Positions 46,487 to 59,800 of a stretch of 64,000 bases of DNA are shown piece after piece; position 1 is the stretch's first letter, and each line of letters opens with the position of its first letter. Source of the DNA: Albifimbria verrucaria (Eukaryota > Ascomycota > Sordariomycetes > Hypocreales > Stachybotryaceae); the NCBI GenBank assembly GCA_020081605.1, contig JAHREC010000018.1:2170001-2234000 (forward strand). The letters run 5' to 3'. The translations under genes were made by a program, and so were the position numbers. The notes under the pieces are model-generated. The model was not told the DNA's origin, made no database searches, and was given only the letters and a program-made list of their open reading frames with translations.

Positions 46487-49400
46487 TTATGTCCGTGGGT
46501 TTCTCAAGAAACCAACAACTCCGCTACAGTATCCAACCAGACCATCCAGCCTGCTGCACTCCTTCTCCTGATACGACTTCCACTCCTCAAGCGTTTCCAC
46601 CAGGGTATCATCCTCCATGACCACATCAAAGTGCATGCGGAGGAACACCGTCATCCACGCTTGCGTCAACTCATAGTCCTTGCGGAGGCGTAATCGCGCA
46701 GTCAGTGCCCGAATGAAGTGCAGAAGCTCGTTAGATTCTTCCGAGCCATCACCGGCAGACAGCGAGCGGAGTTCGAGGTCAGCGCTGGAGGGATAGCGAC
46801 TTCAAGTGCTCGACGAACTCGTTATCTGGCGTAGTGTTAGCAAGTGTTGTAATTCACGTTGGGTGATCTTGAATAGTGACATACAATTACCGGTAGCCGC
46901 TCCTGTACGGAGCTTGGAGCTGAACCTATCTTCGAAACGGGCCTTGTCTAGCTTGGTGATGCGAGAGTTGCCTCCAACATCGGTGCTCTCGGAGTCACCC
47001 TGCAGGGGTGCCGGTTGTCCACTGCCCGCAGATGGCAAAAAGAACGGCGCCTTTTCGGGAGCCTTCGGTGCCTCCTTGGGCTTGTTGCGCTCTCTGATCA
47101 GGTCGAGATGCAGCAGCGTCTGCCATCGGCTCTTGGGAACGAGACTCAGCGTCATCATGTCAGAGCTGAGCTGATCGATCGTAGGGGCGGGCACGCTGTC
47201 GGCTTCCTCGTTGTCCTCATCGTCAAACGCGCCTTCTAGGAGACCATGACCACCCTCGCCAGAGACCGTTGGCGCGGATACTTGGCCAACTTCCTGCTCG
47301 GATATTTGCCTGGTGGACACGTGCTTGAACAGGGCCTTGTTGGTCCACAACGTAACACCGAGCTCATCTTCTATCGTAGCTGCTAGGTACTCGCCTGAGG
47401 CCGACATAGCCAAAGCTTTGCAAGATTTCTCGAGACGAATCGCGTCAATCAGATGGCTCGTGGGAAGATCCCAGATCCTGATGATGCGGTCTTTAGAAGC
47501 AGCAATAATCCAGCGACCGTCGTTCGAGAAACAGAAATCATTGATGGCACCCTGAGGGCCCCAGAACTCACGAATGGTTCTCTTGGTCTCCATGTCGACA
47601 ACTCGTATCGAGAGATCATCGCACGAAAACGCGAGGAGGTTGCTTCCGGGGTGATATCGACACGAGGTAGGGAAGGTCATTGGTGCCCAGTCGATCTGTT
47701 CTAGCAGACCACCAGTCAAGAAGTCCCAGAACTTAATCTTTCCATCAAGCGAGCAAGAGACCACGGTCTTGTTCATGGAATCAACAACGAGCCCTGTGAT
47801 GGCCTTCGTGTGCTTGCCAACGCCAATGGGATATTTGCGGCCATGCTCAGTGTGCAGCTGGACAACATCGTCGGCTTGTCGTAGTTGTTGCATCTTCAAC
47901 TGTCGTGCTTGCGCGGGCGTTAGCCGCGAAGGAAGCGTTGACGGTGAACACCAGACTGGAGGTTGTACATGTCGATTCCACCAGCGTCGGAACCAACAAC
48001 GGCAAAGGTGCCGCAAGGGCTCATTGCGATCGTAGACACGTTGGTACCATCGCCGGTTGGGAAAGCCCAGCGACCGGCTCTCTTCCTTCCCCAGAACCAT
48101 GTCCTGGCATAAGGATCATTCTTGTGCGCAGTGACAACGCTCTCCCAGCCGGTCATGCCGCTGATTTCGGCATTGAGACCCTTCTTCTGGTTTTGCCCTT
48201 CTGCCAAATCGGTTGGTTGCCTGGCATGGCACCAATACCGCCGTCGCGGTTAAGGAAGTAGCAATGCAGGTGATTTCCGGAGCCTTGAGGTCCTCCAATG
48301 TGGTCGTTGGGCCATGTGCCAATGCATTGGTTGCCAGAATTCCCACCTTCTTAGCCTTCTTGCGGATATTACCTTGACTGAGCTCAGAGCTCTGTCCATC
48401 ACGGCGCAAACTCCAACCCCAAAGACTGCGATCCCGGCCACCACTGACCAGCCACTTGTTACCCGCATCTGCTCCGTCGAAGTCTGATGGTAGGAATTGG
48501 AGGCAGTTGACTGGACCCGCATGTCCACTTCTCGTATGGAGAATACGGGGAACTGGGGAGAAAGGCGTCTCATCGAAAATCCATGACTTGAGCGAGTTAT
48601 CACGTCCACTTGTGAGAATAACAGGCTGGCCCGCCAAAAACTCGACCCTACTCACGCCACCTCGAGATGTGCGGCCATCATGAGAAGGTGGGTTGTGGGC
48701 ACTTCGCAGGACACCCATGACTCGTCCACCACCATTCAGATCCCAGAAAGTAACATCTCCGGTCGAGGAAGTAGCCGTAGCCATGACACCATCTTTCCTG
48801 CCGTCGTGGCCAGCTCCCATACCGTCGGTTCGGAAAGAAATGCTGTGAACAGGGGCATCCGGGTTGCCAGCTTCAACCTGAAGTATAGGTTTATCCGTCT
48901 CCACATTGGTGATTACCAAAGTACCTGAAGCATAGGCGATTGCGAGCAGAGATAGAGCAGGACTGGGCTCGAGACATGTGACGGATCCGCAGTCGGGTGA
49001 TGGAGGAAGGATAGTGTAAATAAGTTTTCCGCTGCTCACATTCCAAATCTCGACCCAGCCATCCTTGCGGCCGACGAAGATCTTGTTGAGAAAAGTTGGC
49101 ATGACAGTGATTCCACCAGTGATTTCGTTTCCGCCTCCGCTAGCCGCCATGGTGTGGATGGTGGTGTAATGCTCCAGCGTGGCCGTCTTGAAGACTTCGA
49201 TCCTGGTAACCGCGCAGGCTATGAGCCATGTTCCCTGGACCAAGATCTGCGTGATAGGTTCCGCGAGATCGGAGGGAAGCTCAAGCTCATTGACCTTCTT
49301 GCCACGCTGGAAGACCCAAATGCCTTGGGCGGCGTTGCCCTGTATAGAATCGCCCCATGCCGCGAAGACCTTCTCCCGCCAAGCAAAGGTGGCCGTTATA

Positions 49401-49766
49401 TCGAAAGGTGTTTGGGGCCGGGTCACGAAAACGAGGTTCAGACCACGGCGGAGATCGTACGTTTGCAGAGACTTTCCGACCGAAGTTGTGATCTGGAAAG
49501 TAGTTTTGCCAAGCGGGATGGATGTGAAGGGCACATTTGTCGGCGAGACAAGACCGATGGTCTAAAAGAAAACATCGAAGTTAGATCCAATAAGTCGCAA
49601 CATACTGGGGCAGCCATAGCAGCAACAACAGCGGCATGAGGATGCAAACATACCCTGAAAGGAGCGAAGATGCGCGAGGAGTTTCTAGCAGCGTCTTGCG
49701 CTTGGAGTGAAGAAGAAGCGGTTTTTGGCGCTTGACCAGCCGCCCCTCTGGATCGGAGTGCGGCAT
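46487..49766 (-). CDS. UTP21: U3 snoRNP/SSU processome WD-repeat protein Utp21
   Basis: Utp21 (WDR36 in animals) is a tandem WD40 protein of the UTP-B subcomplex that processes 18S rRNA precursors in the nucleolus. The N-terminus MPHSDPEGRLVKRQKP is followed by an intron ending before TIGLVSPTNVPFTSIPLGKT. WD repeats are seen throughout, for example KIFVGRKDGWVEIWNVSSG, ILTSGRDNSLKSWIFDE, WLVSGGRDRSLWGWSLRRD and WIIAASKDRIIRIWDLPTS. The Utp21 C-terminal domain ends WMTVFLRMHFDVVMEDDTLV and VGFLRNPRT. One missing base is inferred at 48196-48198 and at 47931-47932; further breaks lie near 49670, 48260 and 46795. The last intron (about 46803-46885) joins TGN to NEFVEHLKSL. Length is about 1,050 residues after repair, normal for the family. 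Confidence 0.94.
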
Positions 49767-51802
49767 CGTGTCAATTGGCCGAGGATCCCTGATGGCTTTG
49801 CTGTTTGCGCGGCCTGGGGTTGAGGATCCGATACAGCGAAATCCGAGGACTTGTCGCCAAATTTTTTGGCGGTGTTGAAGCTTGGTTGATTTTTCTGCCG
49901 CTTATCTCTCCCCACCACGAGACTGCTCTTATCGATAGGCGTGAGGGCCCACATCACTCACTGTTAGTACTGTAATGCTCGTTATAGGACCCATCGTGTT
50001 AGTGAAAACAGGACTGGTTACAGGTACCCTTGATGCAGTGTTTGGCTACGGTATCTGTCTATTGTAAGTTTATGTTTACTTAACACACGATTGTCACTCC
50101 GATAGTCCTTGTATGAGAAAATAAATCCCTGCAAACTCGATTTCTGGTCAATTTCATCTGTGTAATAGCGTCGTAGGGCAGTCATATATTTGTCTTTGGG
50201 TGGTTCCGACCAAGAGGCCCGTCCGCTCCGGGAGACGCAGTTGCTGAGCCCGGCAGGCCGAGACGGAGCACGGAGGCCGGTATGCGGTCTGTCATGGGGC
50301 AATTTGCTGTCAGCTGAAGCCTTGTCTTACTCATATTAATCCTGCATCGACTAGGTGCATGCCTAGAAGAGGGTACAGTATGTTACTCATATGGACGGCT
50401 TGCGTCAATGCTGAATTTCTGGGAACCGCTTCACCCTGCTTCCCACGACAACACACGATGATAGAGATGGACAACTACCGCAAACAGCTGATGGCTGCCA
50501 TTTGCCATTCCGGCAAAAGATGGATCGTGTGACAAAGATTGATGATCGGATGGGTTTTGCACTTGGGTCACCGCAAGAGCGCCATGCATGGTCTTGGGTC
50601 CCGGGGCTCTGGGCTAGGCTATAGGCTGCAGCGAGCACGTTGCGATGGAACGGCGCGGGAGTGGACGAGGGCTCAAGGTGCCACCAGCCGCATCTCGTTT
50701 CCGCGCGGCAGCGTCATCTAGCGGCAATAGTGTAAAAAGGACGAAGCCAACGTGACCAATTCAACTACTTTATGGGCGTTCCTGCCTTTGCACGGCCAGG
50801 GACTAACGACTTACTGTACCTGGGTGGATGTCTATGTCTCCCTATCCTATGTGAACCATCGCGCAGCCCCTCCCCTCCGTCCATCTTATTATACACTGCC
50901 ACCTTACTGTTTGGATCGACTCAGTCGGGATGCACTCTCGTCCTCGTGGTTAGCACCGGAAATGGTGACGTCTCTTTCCCGTTTCCCTGTTATTGCCTGG
51001 GTGCAGGCGTGCGTCTCATGCATGGGCATGTCTCGCCGATTTTTCCTCGTCGGCAGATGGCATAAGACTCCGGGTCATTCCTCTCGCTCTCTCTTGTCTC
51101 CCAACTGGGACGAAGACCGACTGTTTTTTCCCTCTTTGATCAGGCCATCGTATGCGTATTTCTTTCCACCTTGTAGTTGCATTCCGGCTTGTCTAATTCA
51201 GTCCCAGGACCGAAGTACGGGATCATCTTGCATGCCGCACACACGGGCGAAGCTTTCAGCAGCTGGATGCATGGGCGACAACCCACACATCCTTCGCCCA
51301 GTTCCGTAATTCCCATTGACGCCAAACGCACTCCTAGACACATCCGGCTGGCCAGGCAATGGCCCTGATATTGGATTAGGCCTCCGCGCTGGTGGTAGGC
51401 ATTCCCCGGGAAGCACCCTGGCACTGCTTTCGGTTCGGAAAGGAGCCGAATCCAAGACACGTTCGTGGTCAGCTCTGATTTCCGCATGCAGTCCTCCAGT
51501 CCGCCGCCGTTGAGAAGTCGATTACCATTACTCCTCACCTACAGAGGCGCTCACCGTATTGCAAACGGGGTGTGTTGGCAAGGCGAAGAAGCTTTGGCTT
51601 GAGGCGAGGGAGCGAGCTACTTGACGCCTACACTGGTCCAACCGCCAAAACAGAAGTATTCTGGTTGTACCTGCCTACTAACTTAACGTGAACCTGCTAG
51701 GCTGGTAGACCGTTGCGTATTCTAAGTTACGTGGTAGCGCAGTCAGTGTCAGTGCCTGGGCAGCAAAGCGCAGCAAAGCGCAGCATTATTTTGGCCACCA
51801 CC
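49767..51802. promoter_or_regulatory. divergent 2.0 kb region, UTP21 / VIP1
   Basis: It separates the UTP21 and VIP1 start codons. No ORF resembles a known protein. A weak TACC/GGTA cluster (51668-51712) lies about 100 bp before the VIP1 ATG, followed by two GCAAAGCGCA units (51759-51783). Confidence 0.45.
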
Positions 51803-54800
51803 ATGGACCGCCCGAAATTTAGCTCCTCGACGGCGGATGGAGCACCGTCTCCATCGCCTCATCCGGCCTCGCCTTCTTCCTCCTCTCCCTCGCCAGGTCC
51901 CGCCTCGCTCGACCCTCATTCCGTGCCTGACGTCTTCACCCTGCACCAGGCAAGACAGCGCCGAGCTCAATCGCACTCGCGCAGCATCTCGTCGTCGTCA
52001 TTTGCCGGATCCATCGCCAGCAGAAAGGGCCGAGCCGTCGAGCCTGGCACGTCCGAGGTCCTGGCCTTTGCACACAACGACGTCTTCCCCACTCTCCCAG
52101 TGCCAACTCCAACACCAATACCAATACCAATTCCAATTCTGTGTACTCGTCGTCGTATTTCATCCCGCGCAGCCGCCGCCAGTCTGGCACGTCGGACGTT
52201 TGGAGCGATCTCTACGGCGGCCACGGTCACAACCACCACCCAGGGTCCTCTGCCGTCGTCGACGATTCTGATACGCCCCGCATCCGCCCCGCCGCCGGCG
52301 ATCGCGCCCTGCCAGAATCTTCCGTCACACCGAGGTCTTCCCTCTCCGACTTCCAGCTCAGGAGGCTGTCTGGCAACTCGCTCTACTCTCTACCCTCTGC
52401 CCGCAGCCGCCTCGACTCTTCCGCCTCGGCCAACGGCTCCGACTCCGGCGCTGCTCCGCGCTCTGTCACGAGCTTGATGTCTTCGTCCAAAGGGCCCGGT
52501 CCTGCCCCTCAGTCCGAGGCTGCCCTGTCCAACGTCACCGTCACCACCTCTTCGACTGCGCCTGGCCAGTCGGGCTACGCTTCCGTCGGAAACCACAACC
52601 TCACCCCCGCGACCCCAACTCTCAACCTCTCGACCTCATCCGCCGCAATCAGCGCACCGACACCAACATGCGCGCCGCTCCAGACCGCTCCCGCAGCCGT
52701 GCCACCAGGAGGTTCAGCGGCAGCACCGCCAACTCGAGCCACAGCCCCAGCAGTGAACGCGGCTTGCACCATCGCGACCGCGAAGAAGGTAGGCCATCTT
52801 CCCTCCCGTCTCGCCGTTTGCAGACCCCGTCTGACATCCCCTCTAGTAAAGCCTGCGCCATGGGGTGTCATCGGAATATGCGCCTTGGACGTCAAGGCCC
52901 GCAGCAAACCGAGCAGAAATATTCTCAATCGGCTGATATCCAACCGCGAGTTTGATGTTGTAGTGTTTGGCGATAAAGTCATTCTCGATGAAGGTAACGT
53001 ACCTTGGCTTCCTTGCCTTCTTTTTACTATTACTAACTTATCCCAACAACAGAGGTTGAGAACTGGCCTGTGTGGTAAGTCCATCAATCCAATCCGCATA
53101 GACGGCCAGAAGGGCCACCATCGTGTTGCACAATAGTCGTGCACACCAAACCAGGGCTTTCAAGCTGGAAGAGTATGCTAATATTCGCAGTGACTATTTA
53201 ATATCGTTCTACTCGGACGGCTTCCCACTGGATAAGGCAATTGCATACACAAGCCTTCGTAAACCGTTTTGCGTCAATGACCTACCAATGCAGAAGCTCC
53301 TATGGGACAGGCGTTTGTGCCTGCGCTTGTTGGACAAAATTTCCGTGCGAACTCCCAAACGCCTGGAAGTAAGCAGGGACGGCGGACCAGCAGTCTTGAC
53401 TCCTGAAATGTCAAAACATATTAAGGATGTTTCCGGAGTCCTTCTGGAGCCCGTTGACCCAGAAAACACACAGGAACCCCAAAGATTGAGCTGCTCGAGG
53501 ATGGCGATGTGCTCAGCGTGGACGGTGCTACTCTAAGGAAGCCTTTTGTCGAGAAGCCAATTAGCGGCGAGGACCACAACATCGTCATCTACTTCCCCAA
53601 GAGCTCTGGAGGCGGCGCAAGGAAGCTATTCAGAAAGATTGGCAACAAGAGTTCCGACTATGTACCAGAGCTGAACACCCCACGCGCCATCACTGAACCC
53701 GACGGTAGCTACATCTACGAGAGCTTCATGCAGGTTGATAATGCCGAGGATGTCAAAGCATATACCGTCGGTCCGCAATATTGCCACGCGGAGACACGAA
53801 AGTCGCCCGTTGTGGATGGTGTCGTCCGTCGAAACACCCATGGCAAAGAAGTGCGATACGTCACTGCATTGAGCACCGAGGAAAGGGAAACAGCCAGCAG
53901 AATCTCTTTAGCCTTTGGTCAGAGGGTGTGCGGGTTCGATCTGTTGCGCGCAGGCGGCAAGAGCTACGTTATCGATGTGAACGGATGGAGCTTTGTTAAA
54001 GATAATGACGACTACTACAACCACTGCGCCAACATCCTCAAAGACATCTTCGTTAAGGAGCGATTGCGAAGAGGAGGCGTCACCCTATCGGGACATCACC
54101 TGCTGCCTCGGATATCGAGTCTATTAACCGACCCCTAACACGCCACGAGACCGAGATCAACAAACTTCCACAGGCACGCTTCAGCCTCCTGGTGGCAGAT
54201 CCACAAGCAGCACGTTATCAGCATCGGGGTTAGAGCCATTGATAATCGATTCTACGGCACGGACGTCTGGTGGAACTTCATCTCCCGTCCCTGATAGCGC
54301 TATGGCCTCCAAGACACAGAGCACTGCAACAAGCCCGATGCTGCCTCCACCACAGTCAGAACTGCTGTTGCCAGGTTCTGCCGGTACTCACACGTCGAGT
54401 GCCTCGGCAGGAACAGCAAGTCTATCACCCATGCCACCTCCAGCATCAGAGACTGCACCTGCACCACCCCGCCAAAGCACTCATGGAAACTGAAGGGCAT
54501 CGTCTCGGTTATTCGACATGCCGACCGCACACCAAAGCAAAAGTACAAATTTACTCTCCATACGGAGCCTTTCATTGCGCTCCTTAAGGGCCACCAAGAA
54601 GAAGTTTTGCTTATCGGTGAAGCTGCGCTTGCGAGCGTTATACAGGCGGTAGACAGGGCATTCCAAGCAGGTATCGAGGATCGGAACAAGTTGAAGGCCT
54701 TGCGAAACGTATTGGTCAAGAAAGGAAGCTGGGCTGGCACCAAGGTTCAGATCAAACCTATGTTTAGGAAGAAGAAGACCGAAGCATCACCGCCCGTGGA

Positions 54801-56868
54801 CGAGATGCCTGGGCTCAAAGAAGGCGTGGAAACCGCTGTTGTGGACAATGATGTCGGTCCGGCAGGCGAAGAGCGTAAAGTCCACCGTCCCCTAAGCGAC
54901 AGGACTCTCTTTCGGGCGTTACCATGTCAAAGTTTACAGCTGCTGAGGAAAGTCTAGTTCTTGACAAATTGCAGCTCATTGTCAAATGGGGTGGAGAGCC
55001 AACCCATTCTGCTCGTTACCAAGCGCAGGAGCTAGGAGAGAACATGAGGAACGACCTCATGCTGCTTAACAGAGACATCCTAGACGAAGTGCATGTTTAC
55101 AGCAGCTCCGAGAGGCGCGTCACGACTAGCGCGCAGATTTGGGCCTGCTCTTTCTTGGGCCAGAAGGAGGTCTCAGAGGATTTCATCACTATTCGCAAAG
55201 ATCTCCTTGATGACTCGAACGCCGCAAAGGACGAGACTGACAAGGTGAAGAAGAAGCTTAAGGGGCTTCTTCGGAAAGGCAATGAAAGACCGGCCCAGTT
55301 TGCCTGGCCGGAGAACATGCCAGAGCCATCAGAGGTGCAAACAAGAGTTGTGCAGCTGATGAAGTTTCACCGTCGAGTCATGCAGCACAACTACAGCAGA
55401 CTGTACAGCGGTGCCGCTACGTCATTAAGCGCAATCTCGGATGCAGGAAGTGACAAGAACCCTGCGGAAGCCTCAACGACCTCCCTTTCATCCTTATCAC
55501 ATGCGAATGCTGTTACAAATATTCAGGCCAGATGGTGCTGCGGTGAGGACGCAGAGCTATTCCGTGAGAGGTGGGAGAAACTGTTTTCTGAATTTTGTGA
55601 TGAAGAAAAGGTCGATCCTAGTAAGATCTCCGAGCTGTATGATACGATGAAGTTTGATGCTCTGCATAACCGTCAATTCTTAGAGTGGGTGTTCACTCCG
55701 ACCAAGGCCATGCTTGAAGAGGAGTACGGGATTAAGGATGGAGGCAAGGGTGAGGAAGGCAGGGCATCGGATGATCACAGGAGCGACAAGAGCATTAACA
55801 CATCTCCTGATGGCTCAGAGAAGATGGACCCTTCAAGCCGCTCAGCCTCCGTCAAGAAGCTGTTTAGACGGCGATCTTTCATGAACGGCTTAAAGCATTT
55901 CAATGAGGAGAACTCTCAGGAACAGTATTTCCGTCTCTACAAGGGCTCACACCAAGGCACGACGAAGCAGGACGCAAAGAGCGAGCCTCTTTTGGAACTG
56001 TACAGGTTGGCCAAAGTACTATTTGACTTCATCTGCCCTCAGGAGTATGGCATATCAGACAGCGAGAAACTCGAAATCGGCCTGCTGACGTCACTGCCCC
56101 TTCTGAAGGAGATCGTTCAGGATCTCGAAGAGATGCAGGCATCAAACGATGCAAAGTCTTTCTTCTACTTCACTAAGGAGTCTCATATCTACACTTTGCT
56201 CAACTGCATCATTGAGGGCGGTATTGAAACCAAGATTGACCGGAGTGCGATTCCGGAGCTGGATTACTTGTCGCAAATCAGTTTCGAGTTATATGAGTCG
56301 GAGACTAAGACGGCTGTGGATGGACTCGCTGGTGACGATTCTACGTTTGCATACAGCATTAGGATCACCATCAGCCCTGGCTGCCACGTCTCTGACCCTT
56401 GCACGTCCAACTTGATAGCAGACACTGCATAGGGTGTGCACCGAGGAGGAGTCTCACTCCCCACCAGGACTGGCTTGAGGTCATCAAGACTCTCCGTGCA
56501 AAGTTCAACCAGTAAGTCTATCTCAACTGCCTTGATCGGCAGGTGTATTTCCCCTCGTTTCCTTGTGAGTTCATACTGACGTAGATCGTTAGAGTTAAAC
56601 TACCCAAGACCTTCCTGGCGGTGAATCTGTCAGATGCATTCACATTTGAGGAACAAGAGCGGCTTGCTAGCGACAATGACCAGCCAGCAGATGAAACTGC
56701 TCAACCAGACGAGGATAGCCGAGCCGTCAGTGATTCGGATGTGCTGGAGATGAAGATTGTTCCCCAAAGGATTTGTTGGGAGGAACCAAAGCAGCCAGTA
56801 GCGACCTTCATAAGCCAGAGGAGACCGAAGACACCGACCTCGTTGACAAGGGTATTAGCTCGACTTGA
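51803..56868 (+). CDS. VIP1: inositol hexakisphosphate / PP-InsP5 kinase (Vip1/Asp1, PPIP5K)
   Basis: This dual-domain enzyme makes 1,5-type inositol pyrophosphates with an ATP-grasp kinase and removes them with a histidine-phosphatase-like domain. A Ser/Pro-rich extension of about 340 residues comes first. The kinase starts [20 protein letters not shown] and includes [38 protein letters not shown] and [19 protein letters not shown]. The phosphatase domain has the [13 protein letters not shown] motif near 54512-54545 and a late His segment (SPGCHVSDP). Introns are 52789-52846, 52994-53052, 53075-53190 and one near 56512-56590. Frame breaks at 52613-52617, 53477-53480, 56390 and 56763-56766 are repaired by one base; others lie near 52135, 54130 and 54915. 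The true C-terminus is [10 protein letters not shown] with TGA at 56866-56868. Confidence 0.93.
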
Positions 56869-59800
56869 GCGGGCGCAACGTAACTCTCCCCTACCACGGC
56901 TCCCGGGGCTACCGTTACTTCCTGGTGCCTGCCACTTCTTGACCGCAACTTGACCATGCATGCAACAGCGCGTCAAGGGGGCTATCCATTCCATCCGGAA
57001 TTTTTTTGTGGCGCGCGGCTGCGTCAAGCATGTGTGAGACAACCCGGATTACATGTGATTATAACACACAAAAAGAAAGAGGGCAACGGGAAAAGACGAA
57101 AAATGGACGGCGTCAAATCGTTCGATCGTGATGAGACGAACTGCCCAAAGGATTCAATCGAGGATGACCGATCACATGTCGGATTATGGCGTTGGTCATC
57201 TTCATGTCGATCTTGACGTCCCGGCGATACGGCATTCTGACAAGCTGTCTCATCTTCCGGCATTATTCATTCTGAGGCAGGGGTTGTTGTCGGCGCATTG
57301 ACTGTATAGAAGTGAAGTGGCATGGTTTGGCATGGGTGTTTTTTCTTTTAGTTTTTTCCTTCTTTTGGTGAATGATGGACGGAGCATGATTAGGCGGCAA
57401 ACATGCATTATAGCATCTAGAACAAAAAAGTATTACAGGCAGCAAAGACAATAGAGAATTGTTCATTCCAAGACATGGGTATTACATGCCGTGAGCCTAG
57501 GTGGGCTATAGTTGGCAGCAATAAGGTCAAGCCGGGCGTCGGTTCCACGCTGCTGATTCACTTACAAGCTCAGAGATTCGGCAGGCTTTTGGTGACGCAA
57601 AACATCTATCACACTCGGGCTCGCAAGACATGCCACTACGGGGAGAGCTGAAGCGATTTGTCCCGGCCGTGCCTTAGCTCCGGACGGTAGACGGTACCTT
57701 TGTGGTAGAGACATCACGGGTTCGCTACCTCCTCGGGATGCTTCCGGCGTTGGGGAGGGGTGTTCGGATCCTGGCAGAGTCTGTATTGAGCACTGCCTGC
57801 CGTGAAGAGTTATCGACATAACGAATTGGTAGCTCCCGGCCGAGGGTGGCTGATGGTGAGAGGCATGCGCGTATGTGTGCTATGCGGGGTGGTTTGACTT
57901 GGGACGAACGTGTTTTGGGCCTCCAGCCGTGGCCGCACCTGCGCAACCGGTGAGATGATTGCAGGCATAGAACGACCCATCGACTGTCGGAAGACCAGCA
58001 TCGCATGAGGATGGCCTTGTCCCTTCACGCAGCAGCCAGGTCCCACGAGATGTAGCAACACCCCAACGTGCTCAACACAGAAGTGAGACGCATTGCTAAG
58101 TTAGGTGGGCCACCAAGGTAAGCAGTAGAGACTCGCTGCCCTCTGACCCTGCTCTGCCATGTGGCCTATTGCGGAGACAGAGCGGACGAGGAACCCTGCC
58201 CGCGTTCCACTTGGACATGCAAGGCCGGACCAAAGAGGCAACGGGCTCAGCGAGCGAACAGAAGAGGCAGTGGGCCCCCACACCTTTGCACTTCTTACAA
58301 CATGAGACGAACGCAATTTGGGAGCAGACAGGGCTCTGAAGCATCGGATGAATTGGATGGGCAAACTGGAAATTGCACCAGGGTGAAGTAGAATGGGAAG
58401 GATGCGGATTCTCTTTGCGTCGACGTCACCAAACAAGGCCCGGGACTGGCGCGGGTCTACGGCGTTGGAGGTGAGAAAATAGGCAACACTACTGCTCTGG
58501 GGTCGAATAGCCTTGCGCGCGCACGCATTGCTTTGAAGTTCTCGACGCGGAACGGGTAGGACCTCGGGAAGGAGGGGGCATGGGAGCTCAGACGACGCCC
58601 TCCCCAGGAAACGACGCTCACGTCCCGATCAGACGTCTTTCTGATATGTCACACGATTTGGCTTGCCCACCCCGGAGGGAAGGGGGACCTATAGGGTCCA
58701 CGGAAGCGAGATAACCCAGCGGTATCCAATTTTGTTGTTTATCACCCTTGTGCGGCTCCAGAAAAAGAAATCGTTTGATGGGACGACGGGCGGCCATGAC
58801 TCGCCATCGGATGGCCAGGCTTCCCGTATGGCGCCACAGGCCTTGACATTTTGGATTTGACATGGGGCGCTCTTCGTTACATCGATTGCCCTGCACGATG
58901 GCCACATGCTGCCTGCGCATGGCCCAACAAGGCAAGCTGGACTGTCCTTCCAGCAATGGTTGGCCAGCGCGTGAGCGGCTGCGGTATCATCAAGGTCTTG
59001 GATATTGTCGGCATTGAGAGCCGAGAAGCTCCGCACTGTCAGCTCCGGGCCTCAGAAACGGTCCTGCGAGGGTGTGTATTTAATTACAGACGCACTCACC
59101 GGTCGCCGGGTAGCCTCTCAAATCCTTTGCCGGTACGGAGCGGATCCGTGGCGTAACGCCCGCCATCGCCCTTCAGGCCGTATGTCGAAGCCAACCTACC
59201 CCAGACTCAACGGTGATGCAGCCAGGAGCGGGCGATGCCGGAAGGCCCTTCATGCGCTCATTGCACCCTCTCAAACCGGATCGTAGCGAGATTAATATAT
59301 GGCTACCGTAAAGTCTGACATCTGGCTGCCCCTTGCAATTTTGGCTCTGGATCGGGTCACATCTAGGTCGCATGTCGCCAGAGTCAGCAGGTCTGTTCTG
59401 GGAAAGAGATTGATCCCCAGCATACAGCCTGTACCTTGAGGCAAAGCGCTGGAGCCACTCACAGGACAAACCCAGAGAATGTGCTACACCCAAGTCGCTG
59501 AAGATTGCCTGCTGACAAGGTTGCCTATATGCAACCCGGCCAAGAAACCGCGGAATGCCAGGTTCAAATTGTGTTGCCACATTCCTTCCCCAGCGAATCG
59601 TGAAATTAGAGCCCACGAGCAACACGTTTAATGAACGAGACGCGTATACAAACGTGGGAAGTGGGAAGTAGGAAGATCATCTGCGGAGTTACCCGGGTTG
59701 AAAAGCAAACACCGAGGCGTCACACCAACCTCACTGAAGTCCGGTCTAGATTTGCAAGGCGTCGTATGAGCATATATCCCATGCGTGATAAAAAGACTCA

